Assembly: GCA_951812795.1 (NCBI GenBank)
Contig: OX638325.1
Location: 558,001-622,000, forward strand
Direction of reading: 5' to 3'
From: an uncultured Dehalococcoidia bacterium
GTDB taxonomy: Bacteria > Chloroflexota > Dehalococcoidia > Lucifugimonadales > Lucifugimonadaceae
DNA length: 64,000 nt
Shown here: positions 26,746-34,994 of the stretch, one piece after another
How the letters are laid out: every line of letters begins with the position of its first letter
Numbering within the stretch: position 1 is the first letter of the stretch
Notes under the pieces: generated by a model
The model's input: only the letters and a program-made list of their open reading frames with translations
Database searches by the model: none
Told to the model about the DNA's origin: nothing
Position numbers and translations under genes: made by a program

Positions 26746-27651
26746 ATGTCAGACATGCAGATCGAGATGATTGTTGACGAACAAGCGCTGGTCGGCGAAG
26801 GTCCCGTTTGGGAACCTAAATCCTCCGTCCTCTACTGGACCGACATCCGAGGCGGCCGCTATTTCAAATACGATCCGGCAACCAACGTCAACGAGACGAT
26901 CCACAACGGCATCTTCATCGGCGGTGCGGCCGTCAACAAGAACGGCGGCCTGACGTTCGGGACGTGGGAAGGCGTCATGCTCTGGCGATCCGACTCCGAC
27001 TGGCAGTGGTTGCATCACGAGCCGGAGATGCGGGAGCGGATGCAGTTCAACGATGTCACCGCCGGCCCGGACGGCAGCTTTTACGCCGGCAGCTATTTCG
27101 AGGACGCGCCCCGTGGCGAACTCCTGCGCTTCAACCCTGACGGTTCCCACGAACTCATCGCCGACGGTTTCGGCATCAGCAACGGAATGGGCTTCTCACC
27201 CGATCTTACCGTCTTCTACCACACCGATTCGCTGGCGGGCGAAATCTACGCCTACGACTACCACGCCGCGACGTCGGAACTCGCGAACCGTCGCATCCTC
27301 GTCAAACTCGACCCGAACGAAGGCATCCCGGACGGCATGACGGTCGATGGCGACGGCAACATCTGGTCTGCTTGCTGGGGCGGCGCGCAAATCATCCAGT
27401 TCGATCCCGACGGCACCGAGATGAGTCGCATCAAGTTCCCAGCCGTCCAGACCTCGGCAGTAATGTTCGGCGGCGAAGACCTCACCGACATCTACGTAAC
27501 CACTGCCACATTCGGCACCGGAGACCCGATCACCGACAACGATCCGCCTGCGTACCACTCCATCTCAAACCGCGGCGGACAACTATTCCGTGTCCTCCAA
27601 GACAAGGTCCAAGGCAAACCCGAATTCGAAACAGATTTCCACTGGAGTTAA
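26746..27651 (+). CDS. SMP-30/gluconolactonase-like protein
   Basis: A 301-residue six-bladed propeller. ATG 26746 has GAGGAG six bases upstream. Characteristic features are LVGEGPVWEPKSSVLYWTD (metal-binding Glu of the first blade), QFNDVTAGPDGSFYAGS, ISNGMGFSPDLTVFYHTDS (with the Asn and Asp ligands) and PDGMTVDGDGNIWSACW. Family members hydrolyse sugar lactones such as gluconolactone, arabinolactone or xylonolactone with a divalent metal. The divergent GH32 gene and the IlvD/Edd and aldo/keto genes nearby fit sugar-acid catabolism. The exact lactone is unknown. Confidence 0.9.
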   Translation: MSDMQIEMIVDEQALVGEGPVWEPKSSVLYWTDIRGGRYFKYDPATNVNETIHNGIFIGGAAVNKNGGLTFGTWEGVMLWRSDSDWQWLHHEPEMRERMQFNDVTAGPDGSFYAGSYFEDAPRGELLRFNPDGSHELIADGFGISNGMGFSPDLTVFYHTDSLAGEIYAYDYHAATSELANRRILVKLDPNEGIPDGMTVDGDGNIWSACWGGAQIIQFDPDGTEMSRIKFPAVQTSAVMFGGEDLTDIYVTTATFGTGDPITDNDPPAYHSISNRGGQLFRVLQDKVQGKPEFETDFHWS

Positions 27652-27658
27652 CAATCGG

Positions 27659-27703
27659 GTTACCCCGCGCGCAGGGAATGTCCGAAGGACAAAGGGGGCA
27701 CAA
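27659..27703 (+). repeat. Double-hairpin repeat, family C (copy 3)
   Basis: GGTTACCCCGCGCGCAGGGA, then ATGTCCGAAGGACAAAGGGGGC. The first stem is degenerate. It lies between the convergent SMP-30 and dCTP deaminase genes and may serve as terminator. Confidence 0.8.
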
Positions 27704-27711
27704 CCTACCTC

Positions 27712-28290
27712 CTACCCCCGCCGGTTCTCATCAAATCCCAGATGAGCGCGTGACGCCGTAGGTTCAGTCTGCCCCTGATATCGGCTCCTTAACGACTCGG
27801 ACCCGTATGGATTCTCAGCCGGTGTCGAGAGATATTGGAAGGAGATCTGCCCTATAGGCATACCTTTGTAAAGCGTCAATGGCAACCGCGATACGTTCGA
27901 CAGCTCGAGCGTCAAATGTCCATCCCACCCAGGGTCCACGAACCCGGCCGTAGAGTGGATGAGCAAACCGATGCGACCAAGCGAACTTTTGCCTTCCAAC
28001 CGCGCTACAACCGAGTCGCTGAGACTGATCCGTTCAAGGGTATTTCCTAAAACGAACTCGCCGGGATGAAGAATAAACGGCTCGTCGTCCTCAATCAATA
28101 CCATCTCGTTCAGATTCGGTACGTCATCCCGGAGGTCAACGTAAGGTGCCGTTGAGTTGCGAAAAACTAGGACTTTGTCGTCCAAATGAAGATCTACGGA
28201 GGCCGGTTGGACATCCGTTGTGTTGAACGGGGTTATTCCTATGCGCCCGGAAGCGATCTCATCCCGTATGCTCTTATCGCTCAATACCAT
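27712..28290 (-). CDS. dcd: dCTP deaminase, probably bifunctional (dUMP-forming)
   Basis: A 192-residue nucleotide-metabolism enzyme. ATG 28290 begins MVLSDKSIRDEIASGRI, the standard start of Dcd proteins; the open frame upstream overlaps nothing sensible. The core EGKSSLGRIGLLIHSTAGFV, DPGWDGHLTLELSN contains the catalytic Glu region and the SSLGR motif. The phrases THSTAG-like, GHLTLELSN, and NPYG...SRYQGQ...PTASR match the bifunctional dCTP deaminase:dUTPase type known from Methanocaldococcus and Mycobacterium. This enzyme converts dCTP directly to dUMP for thymidylate synthesis. It lies downstream of the SIMPL gene. Confidence 0.92.
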   Translation of the reverse strand: MVLSDKSIRDEIASGRIGITPFNTTDVQPASVDLHLDDKVLVFRNSTAPYVDLRDDVPNLNEMVLIEDDEPFILHPGEFVLGNTLERISLSDSVVARLEGKSSLGRIGLLIHSTAGFVDPGWDGHLTLELSNVSRLPLTLYKGMPIGQISFQYLSTPAENPYGSESLRSRYQGQTEPTASRAHLGFDENRRG

Positions 28291-28366
28291 TTCGCTAACC
28301 AAAGCACGCCCCACAGCCCATGCCGTGGAGCGTGCGTTATCGGATTCTAACTTAGCGATTCTTGGA

Positions 28367-29365
28367 CTATTCGGTATCCCCGTCGGCGTCCTTGTCAAAC
28401 GCCGGATCCTTCTTGTCGACACAGCCCGGTTGAGCAATCGCGAACTTCGCCGTGATGCTCGCACGGACATCGACATCGCCTGCGCTGATGGGTGTGCTCG
28501 CGCCATCAAACGCGGCCGATTCTGCCCTCGCAAATTGGAAGTTGTCGAACACCGGAGTGGAAGCGACCACTTCGCTGGCACTCAGCAACACGCCAACTTC
28601 AACGCCGAACGCGTCAGCATATAGTTCTGCGCGATGCAACGCGTCTTGGACAGCCAAATTACGCGCCTCGTCGACCGTTTCAACGGTTTGATCTGCCCTG
28701 AACGAGATTGAATCGATCCGAACGTTGTCGCCACCAGCGGTAGCCGCGGCATCGATGACTGCACTGAGTATATCCGCATCTTCATCCTCGCCTTCCGTGG
28801 TCTCGGAAACATTGCCGCTGGTGTCTTCGTCTGTACCTTCTTCAGACGCCTCATCGACATCGATCTCGATGCGAACCCGGTTCGACACGCGGTATCCGGT
28901 GATGACTTGACGGCTCCTGCGTCCAGTGAGTCCCTCGCCCACTTGGACATCTTCCTCAACCCACGTAGTCTCTGGCCGGATATTCAATCGCGTCGTCGTA
29001 ATTTGATCGTCTGTGACGCCCTGTTCCTTGACCGCATCGATGACAAGTTGCATCGAAGATGCCGCCGTGCTGCGAGCTTCGACCACTGTTTCAGCCGTCA
29101 CATCGACGCCCAACTCAACGACGCCGATGTTTGCCGGCAGCGTAACGACGCCGGATCCCTGAACCGTGATACCGTCGGATCGATAATCACAGTACGTGAC
29201 GTCGTCAGCTAGCTCGGCATTAACCGTGGCAATCGCAGAACTCAACGGCATGGGTGTAGCCGTCGCCGGATCCTGGGCGCTCAGACTCAGCAATGAGACC
29301 GTCGAACCTACGGCGGCGATCACTGCGACCAGCGCAATCCCGATGTGTTTCCTCGTGATCAACAT
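28367..29365 (-). CDS. SIMPL-domain (DUF541) exported protein
   Basis: A 332-residue protein. The N-terminus has a signal sequence or anchor (IALVAVIAAVGSTVSLLSLS). The SIMPL/DUF541 domain (about 60-310) shows GITVQGSGVVTLPANIGVVE, RSTAASSMQLVIDAVKEQGV, QITTTRLNIRPE, YRVSNRVRIEI and NVRIDSISFRAD. An acidic insert EEGTDEDTSGNVSETTEGED sits in the middle. It ends acidic. SIMPL proteins are periplasmic or surface proteins of unclear function, some tied to oxidative stress. It is the third gene after the sigma and anti-sigma genes on the same strand, so it may be a target or part of that unit. Confidence 0.85.
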   Translation of the reverse strand: MLITRKHIGIALVAVIAAVGSTVSLLSLSAQDPATATPMPLSSAIATVNAELADDVTYCDYRSDGITVQGSGVVTLPANIGVVELGVDVTAETVVEARSTAASSMQLVIDAVKEQGVTDDQITTTRLNIRPETTWVEEDVQVGEGLTGRRSRQVITGYRVSNRVRIEIDVDEASEEGTDEDTSGNVSETTEGEDEDADILSAVIDAAATAGGDNVRIDSISFRADQTVETVDEARNLAVQDALHRAELYADAFGVEVGVLLSASEVVASTPVFDNFQFARAESAAFDGASTPISAGDVDVRASITAKFAIAQPGCVDKKDPAFDKDADGDTE

Positions 29366-29494
29366 ATTGGTTTTTCCTCTCTACTCACTTGATCGTAGTC
29401 GCCAATCGAATTGGCGCCTGTAAACAAAGACGAACCGCGACTCTACTTTGTTCCATGCCAACCATTGATTATCGTCAACGACGCGATCGAGCTG

Positions 29495-30526
29495 TTAACG
29501 AGTCGGCGTCGCGGTCGGCGTGGGGGATGGTGTCGGAGTTGGCGTGCAGATCGGAATGGGTGGCATCGTGGCTGTGGGTTCCGGCGTAGTCGATGCCTCT
29601 GGAGAACCCGTCGGAGTTGGCGTCGCGGTTGGCGGAATGAAGCACGGCATTTCGGTCGGTATCGGCACCGGAGTCTCCTCATCGTCATCGGCTTCCGCCA
29701 CCGGCATTGCCTGGGCAGCCGTCTCCGCGCGCGCCGCGACTGGAGTTGGATGCACTTCGACCTCTTTCATTACCTCTTTCTCGACCTCCACAACCCGCTC
29801 CACTTCCACCTCAACGATGACCTCGCGTTCGACGACGACCTCCTTCTCCACAATCTTCTCCACCTCGACCGTTTGCACCACCGTTTCGCCAGCGACTTGA
29901 ACCTCTTTTTCGACGACAACCGTGTGTACCACTACCACCTCTTTCTCAATCACCACTTCACTCTCAACCACGACTGTCTGAACGGGACCTGGCGCACCGG
30001 GCAATCCCGGTTCGCCCGGCGCTCCTGGTTCTCCGGGTACACTGGCAAACGCCGCATCATCTCTGGAGATTTCCCGTTCCACCACAACAGTCTGGATGAG
30101 CACGCCATCCGAATCGAACTGGTCAGTCACGTAATCCGAAATGTCGCCAATCGTCAGTACCGCAACGCTGGCTAGCGCTACCGCGACGATCGCAAGTGGA
30201 ACGTATACCGAAGCGTTTCGGAGCCTTAAACCGCCCCAACCAGGTTGTGGATTAAGAATTTTGTCGGTCTCGGCATCCGAATAACCATGATTCGCCAGAG
30301 ACTCTGGTGTCAGCGCGAACGATCTTGGCGCTTCGACGGTGTCAATCGATCGCAACAGTCGAGACGTTTCTCGCACGGTTCGCAATTCGTCGACATCCAC
30401 GCCAGACGCGCGTAGACGTTGCTCAACGCGTTCGAGTTCAGAATCGCTCGACGCACCGAGGTAAGCGGCGATCAGATCCTCGATGGGATCGGGACCGCGA
30501 ACCATTCTTCGCAATCGATCGATCAC
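29495..30526 (-). CDS. Putative anti-sigma factor with collagen-like and VEKEV stalk
   Basis: A 343-residue membrane protein. GTG 30526 is preceded by GGGTGA. The N-terminal ~105 residues are cytoplasmic-looking and helical (DLIAAYLGASSDSELERVEQ). One helix (VYVPLAIVAVALASVAVLTI) crosses the membrane. Outside lies a short collagen-like GEPGAPGEPGLPGAPG run, then repeats of VVVEKEVQVAGETVVQTV type, then a Thr/Pro-rich tail. The position 116 bases after an ECF sigma gene, the single helix and the helical N-terminus suggest an anti-sigma factor, although the zinc-binding HxxxCxxC motif is absent. The stalk may sense surface or envelope conditions; that is inference. Confidence 0.65.
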   Translation of the reverse strand: MIDRLRRMVRGPDPIEDLIAAYLGASSDSELERVEQRLRASGVDVDELRTVRETSRLLRSIDTVEAPRSFALTPESLANHGYSDAETDKILNPQPGWGGLRLRNASVYVPLAIVAVALASVAVLTIGDISDYVTDQFDSDGVLIQTVVVEREISRDDAAFASVPGEPGAPGEPGLPGAPGPVQTVVVESEVVIEKEVVVVHTVVVEKEVQVAGETVVQTVEVEKIVEKEVVVEREVIVEVEVERVVEVEKEVMKEVEVHPTPVAARAETAAQAMPVAEADDDEETPVPIPTEMPCFIPPTATPTPTGSPEASTTPEPTATMPPIPICTPTPTPSPTPTATPTR

Positions 30527-30641
30527 GGCACGTCACCCCACTTCAATTCGAACATCGAGCGATTGGAATTTGGTCTTTTACGCGACTCGCCCATATTGAT
30601 ATGACGTTGCGCATGCCTTGTTTGTTCCATTTTTGACATCA

Positions 30642-31232
30642 TCACGAAACCCGGGCAGCCATCCTGTCTGACAACAGTCCGGGAAAGCTCCGTAGACAAT
30701 CTCGAACCTGACGGCGGGCTCGATTTAACCGCGACTTCACCGTTCCGATGTTCGCACCGCAGACTTCGGCCGCGTCGTCGTAACTTTGACCCTGCACGTC
30801 GATCAGCACGATCAACTCTCGATGCGCATGGCTCAAAGCACCGACGCAATGCTCCAGAGCCTCCCGCAGTTCCGAATTGATCGCCATGTCCGTCGGCGAC
30901 GGATTGTCGCTCGGCAAGCGCTCACGAATCGTCGATTCTTCGTCGTCAACCGATAGCTCGCGACGACGGTTCTGACGCCTAAAATGGTCGTACGCCTTGT
31001 TTCGAGCGGTTCGCAGCAACCAGGCCTTCACATTGCTCCCACGCATCTTCGAGATGCTACGAAATGCCGAGATGAAGGTCTCCTGCGTCACGTCGTCAGC
31101 GACCGCTGAGTGCCTTGTCAGGCTCAGGCTAAACCCGTACACCGAATCCTGATAAACGGCGACCAGACGATTGAAGGCGTCGACATCGCCATTCTTCGCC
31201 ATCGCCAACACCAAATGTTCAGGGGTCTGCAT
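30642..31232 (-). CDS. ECF-type RNA polymerase sigma factor
   Basis: A 196-residue sigma-70-family protein with two conserved regions. Region 2 (about 10-90) reads DVDAFNRLVAVYQDSVYGFS, DDVTQETFISAFRSI and KAWLLRTARNKAYDHFRRQN. Region 4 (about 125-180) reads ALSHAHRELIVLIDVQGQSY and GTVKSRLNRARRQVRDCL. No region 3 is present, as expected for ECF sigmas. The downstream co-directional gene encodes its likely anti-sigma partner. It is divergent from signal peptidase I (31286), with only 53 bases between them. Confidence 0.93.
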   Translation of the reverse strand: MQTPEHLVLAMAKNGDVDAFNRLVAVYQDSVYGFSLSLTRHSAVADDVTQETFISAFRSISKMRGSNVKAWLLRTARNKAYDHFRRQNRRRELSVDDEESTIRERLPSDNPSPTDMAINSELREALEHCVGALSHAHRELIVLIDVQGQSYDDAAEVCGANIGTVKSRLNRARRQVRDCLRSFPGLLSDRMAARVS

Positions 31233-31285
31233 CTAAATCTCGTCGGATTGGCGTATCTGAGGATGGCAATAGAATTGCTTAGGAT

Positions 31286-31843
31286 ATGACGCACCACATC
31301 TGGTCACAGCTACGCGACGTCGCAGAGATGTTCATCATAACCGCGCTCGTGATCGTGTTCATCCGCACCGTCGCCATTACTTACACTGTAAACGGCCCAA
31401 GCATGGAGCCGACGTTCATGGAAAATCATCGCGTCTTGGTCAACCGATTCGGCGCGATCGGTTTCTGGGGCGTGTCGCTCTACGGTCAACCGAACTTCGT
31501 ATTCGCGGGTCCCGAACGCGGCGACATCATCGTTTTCGAACCGCAGCAGCCCGGAACCGAGAAGATCGTCAAACGCGTCATCGGCCTTCCCGGCGACAAA
31601 GTCGACATCGACAACGGGACCGTAATCGTCAATGACATCACGACTAGCTACACCGAATCCCACACCGCACCCAAGAACCATCTCGATTTTCCCATAATCG
31701 TGCCGCCCCACGAGTATTTCGTCCTGGGCGATAACCGCGACCAGTCCAACGACTCCCGAAACTGGGGCTACGTCCCAACCGAAGACATCGTCGGCAAAGT
31801 TTGGCTGCTCTACTGGCCGTGGCGCGAAACCTCAACCTATTGA
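31286..31843 (+). CDS. lepB: Signal peptidase I
   Basis: A 185-residue membrane protease that removes signal peptides from exported proteins. One N-terminal helix (MFIITALVIVFIRTVA) is followed by the catalytic Ser39 in GPSMEPTF and Lys96 in KRVIGLPGD. GDNRDQSNDSRNWGYV, the box E motif, comes near the end. The single anchor and the length are typical of Gram-positive-like or monoderm LepB proteins. AGGAT lies just before ATG 31286. Its location next to a sigma/anti-sigma pair may reflect envelope-related control. Confidence 0.95.
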   Translation: MTHHIWSQLRDVAEMFIITALVIVFIRTVAITYTVNGPSMEPTFMENHRVLVNRFGAIGFWGVSLYGQPNFVFAGPERGDIIVFEPQQPGTEKIVKRVIGLPGDKVDIDNGTVIVNDITTSYTESHTAPKNHLDFPIIVPPHEYFVLGDNRDQSNDSRNWGYVPTEDIVGKVWLLYWPWRETSTY

Positions 31844-31903
31844 CGGTGAGTTCGGGACGCTCGTCCGCCAAGTCAGACGTTTCGCACACGACAGCCGCGT
31901 GGT

Positions 31904-33430
31904 TCAAGAAGCTGTTTTATGTCGGTACATGAGAGCCTCGGCCAAGTGGTGGTTCTCTATCAACGGAGTCTGTTCAAGATCCGAAATCGTCCGTGCAACC
32001 TTCAACACTCGGTGGCACGACCGCGCCGACATCCTCAGGTGTTTCATCGCGCTCTGTAACAACGATTTCGCGTCGTCGGACATCTTGCACGAATCCCAAA
32101 CCTCAACCGGACCCATCAGAGCATTCGACATCACGGTCGATCCTTGGAATCGTTCATGTTGTAGTTGAACCGCGACCATGATGCGCTCCCGCGCCGATGC
32201 GGATCCTTCTTCGACCGGCGGCGTGATCAACTTCTCATATTCGACCCGCGGAACGTCGACGAACATGTCGATGCGATCGATCAATGGTCCCGAGATCCGT
32301 CGCTGATATCGCGCTACTGCCGGTTCGCCGCAAGTGCACGGTTGTTGCGAATCGCCGTGATAGCCGCACGGACAGGGATTCATGGCACCCACCAGCATGA
32401 AACTCGCTGGGAATGTTGAACTTGTCCGCGCCCTGCTGATCGTTACAGTCCGGTCTTCTAGTGGTTGACGTAACGTCTCTAGAGTCGCATTCCCAAACTC
32501 CGGCAACTCATCGAGGAACAACACCCCACGGTGGCTCAGCGTCACCTCGCCCGGTCGCGGTATGCTCCCTCCGCCGATGAGACCCGCATTGGATATCGTG
32601 TAGTGCGGGGCTCGGAACGGCCGATGTGTGATCAATGGACTTCCCGAAGGCAGTAATCCGGTAACCGAATAGATCGTCGTGACCTCCAATGCCTCCTCGG
32701 CCGTCATCGGCGGCAAGATCGATGGTAGACACCTTGCCAACAACGTCTTTCCGCACCCCGGTGCTCCCATCAATACGATGTTGTGATTCCCAGCCGCTGC
32801 GATCTCCAACGCCCGTTTCGCTTGCTCCTGTCCGCGCACGTCGCGGAAATCGTATCCCGTCCTAACAGCAGGTATCCCGTCGAGATCAGGGATGCCACCA
32901 CTTTGCACCGATGGTAAGTCTGCTTCGTCGCGAAGATACTCGACGACTTGGCGCAATGTTTCCACCGGTCGAATATCGATTCCTGGGACTAAAGACGCCT
33001 CCTTCGAGTTCACGCGCGGCACGAACGCGGTGTCATATCCCCGCTCCTTGCCTTCGCGCAACATCGGCAACATCCCATGCGTCGTCCGCAACTTGCCATC
33101 GAGCGCGAGTTCGCCCAAAAACAACGACTTGCTTACCGCATCGGGAATCTGTCCACTGCAAACCAAGATTCCGATGGCGATGGGCAGATCGTAAGAAGGC
33201 CCCGTCTTCTTTATGTCCGCCGGTGCCAGTGACACAGTGATTCGCCGCAATGGGAACTCCGCACCCGAATTCCTGATCGCCGCGCGCACTCGCTCCCGCG
33301 ACTCCTGGACCGACGAATCGGGCAATCCGACGATGTTGAACCGGGGCACCCCCGGCGATATATCCACCTCAACCTCGACTAGCTGTCCATCCACTCCATG
33401 AACTGCACATGTGTTCGTCTTTGCCAACAA
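31904..33430 (-). CDS. comM: YifB/ComM-family AAA ATPase (Mg-chelatase-like)
   Basis: A 508-residue protein. A TTG start at 33430 is favoured because AAGGA lies about 8 bases upstream and the product then begins LAKTNTCAVHGVDGQLVEVE, the standard YifB start; a GTG at 33469 is also in frame. The N-terminal domain is the S5-fold ChlI domain (IDISPGVPRFNIVGLPD, IKKTGPSYDLPIAIGIL). The AAA core has Walker A GAPGCGKTLLAR and Walker B GVLFLDELPEF. A zinc-like CPCGYHGDSQQPCTC and a C-terminal helical domain follow. ComM/YifB family members are hexameric helicases acting in branch migration during natural transformation in some bacteria. The role here is inferred from the family. Confidence 0.93.
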   Translation of the reverse strand: MLAKTNTCAVHGVDGQLVEVEVDISPGVPRFNIVGLPDSSVQESRERVRAAIRNSGAEFPLRRITVSLAPADIKKTGPSYDLPIAIGILVCSGQIPDAVSKSLFLGELALDGKLRTTHGMLPMLREGKERGYDTAFVPRVNSKEASLVPGIDIRPVETLRQVVEYLRDEADLPSVQSGGIPDLDGIPAVRTGYDFRDVRGQEQAKRALEIAAAGNHNIVLMGAPGCGKTLLARCLPSILPPMTAEEALEVTTIYSVTGLLPSGSPLITHRPFRAPHYTISNAGLIGGGSIPRPGEVTLSHRGVLFLDELPEFGNATLETLRQPLEDRTVTISRARTSSTFPASFMLVGAMNPCPCGYHGDSQQPCTCGEPAVARYQRRISGPLIDRIDMFVDVPRVEYEKLITPPVEEGSASARERIMVAVQLQHERFQGSTVMSNALMGPVEVWDSCKMSDDAKSLLQSAMKHLRMSARSCHRVLKVARTISDLEQTPLIENHHLAEALMYRHKTAS

Positions 33431-33602
33431 ATTTTCGTCCTTTTCTTTTATAGTTATGCTCACGATCACAACTCACAATTATGAAATAATACATCGATAC
33501 CATTTACTTCAAGGCGTTGATGGCGAAGTTTCTAGATTTTTCACACATATTTTTCGTTAAGTTATTCTCTAACCGGAAATCTCCCGCGCCCGATCCGCAA
33601 AA

Positions 33603-34520
33603 ATGAGCATCCGCTACCAAACCGACGGTCACATCGCGATCATCACCCTTAACAACGCTCGTCGAGCCAACGTCATCGACAAAACTGGCGCGCTCGAGCT
33701 CGCCGACGCTTGGCGTAACGCTTGGGAGGATCGCGCCGTCAGAGCGATCGTCGTAACCGGGGAGGGTGACCGGCATTTCTGTGGCGGTCACGACCTGTCT
33801 CTGCGCGATGACGTCTCCGACGAAGAACACCACTTTCTGTCGCTGGAGCGCATCTTTCGGCAACCTGCCGGATACGTCAACGGAATGCAATCTGGCATCG
33901 ACGGTGGTATGGCCGATCATTTCCCACGCATACACAAACCGGTGATCGCCGCCGTCAACGGCTGGGCTGTCGGCGCCGGACTTTACCTCCTACTTGCCTC
34001 CACCGACATCCGCATCGCCGCCATCGGGCAAGCCAACTTCCGTTTTGGCCTGATTTCCCGTGGCTGGGTCGGTGCCGGTCCCGGAGCAACGCTCCTGCTC
34101 AAACAACTTCGATACGCCGATGCGATGAATATGCTCCTCGCCGACACAACGGTCGACGCCGAAGAAGCCGTCCGTATCGGACTCGTCAATGAAGCGGTTT
34201 CGCCCGACCAACTCATGGCCCGCGCCTTCGAAATCTCACATCGTATCGCGGAAATGCCGCCACTCGCCACCATCAAGATGAAGGAGTTCGTCCACCGATT
34301 CGCAGCCCTGCCTGTCGAACAAGCCTGGAACGTCCAATCGTTGATCAACTCCCTCCTCCTTCACACAACGCAAGACGCGCAAGAAGGTCGAGATTCGTTC
34401 CTAGAACGCCGCGACCCTACCTACACTGGCGAGTATTCTGGCCTAGAAGGCTTTTACGAAAACGCATCCGACGAACAACGCGCCCGTCTAGATGAACTCA
34501 AACGACAGATAGACTGGTAG
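33603..34520 (+). CDS. Enoyl-CoA hydratase/isomerase family protein
   Basis: A 305-residue crotonase-fold protein. Motifs are GHIAIITLNNARRANVID, the oxyanion-hole segments HFCGGHDLSLRDD and HKPVIAAVNGWAVGAGLYLL, then LISRGWVGAGPGATLLLKQL. One usual catalytic Glu position is occupied by Ala or Gly. Chain length slightly exceeds the common 260 residues owing to an insert (HHFLSLERIFRQPAGYVNGM). These enzymes hydrate or isomerise CoA thioesters of fatty or aromatic acids. Specificity is not deducible. The preceding 170 bases contain no gene. Confidence 0.88.
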   Translation: MSIRYQTDGHIAIITLNNARRANVIDKTGALELADAWRNAWEDRAVRAIVVTGEGDRHFCGGHDLSLRDDVSDEEHHFLSLERIFRQPAGYVNGMQSGIDGGMADHFPRIHKPVIAAVNGWAVGAGLYLLLASTDIRIAAIGQANFRFGLISRGWVGAGPGATLLLKQLRYADAMNMLLADTTVDAEEAVRIGLVNEAVSPDQLMARAFEISHRIAEMPPLATIKMKEFVHRFAALPVEQAWNVQSLINSLLLHTTQDAQEGRDSFLERRDPTYTGEYSGLEGFYENASDEQRARLDELKRQIDW

Positions 34521-34553
34521 CCAAAGAGGCACACCGAAGAGTCATCGTTAACT

Positions 34554-34724
34554 ATGGACCGTTGGAACTACGCACGCGACGAACATCCGCCCTACTGCAC
34601 GTGCGTCAAGTGCGTCGAGGATCGGAAAGATGGCAAAAGCCCGCGATCGCGTAGACCCGCTTATTCCGGCAACCCGATCGAACGCTTGATCGCCCGGTTG
34701 AAGCGTTTTTTCAGCGGGCACTAA
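34554..34724 (+). CDS. Small protein with CTCVKC motif
   Basis: A 56-residue frame from ATG 34554 to TAA 34722-34724. The N-terminal half reads RDEHPPYCTCVKCVEDRKDG, a possible Cys metal site. The C-terminal half is basic and helical (NPIERLIARLKRFFSG). It lies 33 bases after the enoyl-CoA hydratase stop, same strand. No family is recognised. The Cys pattern and clean frame support a real gene, but the small size limits confidence. Confidence 0.45.
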   Translation: MDRWNYARDEHPPYCTCVKCVEDRKDGKSPRSRRPAYSGNPIERLIARLKRFFSGH

Positions 34725-34739
34725 ACACCCGCGCTCGGT

Positions 34740-34931
34740 TCATTCGCGGCCCAACATCTGCCACCAAATCCATCCGAACAGCGCGCCTAAAACCACGCAC
34801 GCTGGCAACGACGCGATCACTACCACTTCAGTTCCCGCCGCGTCGAACTGAAACCACAATGCCAGACTGAAGCCGATCGCCGCGCAAGCACCAACTACTG
34901 CTCCCAATAATATGTAACGTTTGGCGTTCAC
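34740..34931 (-). CDS. Small two-helix membrane protein
   Basis: A 63-residue frame if translation starts at GTG 34931. Two helices are visible: YILLGAVVGACAAIGFSLAL and VVVIASLPACVVLGALFGWI. The open frame continues upstream into antisense of the IlvD gene, so the true start is uncertain; GTG 34931 removes the overlap. Function unknown. Confidence 0.45.
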   Translation of the reverse strand: MNAKRYILLGAVVGACAAIGFSLALWFQFDAAGTEVVVIASLPACVVLGALFGWIWWQMLGRE

Positions 34932-34994
34932 TTCGTCGATGTTAATCCAACCTTTGCCCTGTACAATTTCGCTGCGCAAAGGTAGGTGATACTG

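Noticed and set aside
29411..30175. Plus-strand frame of 254 residues rich in His, Leu and Arg
   Set aside because: It is antisense to the anti-sigma stalk and mirrors its repeats.
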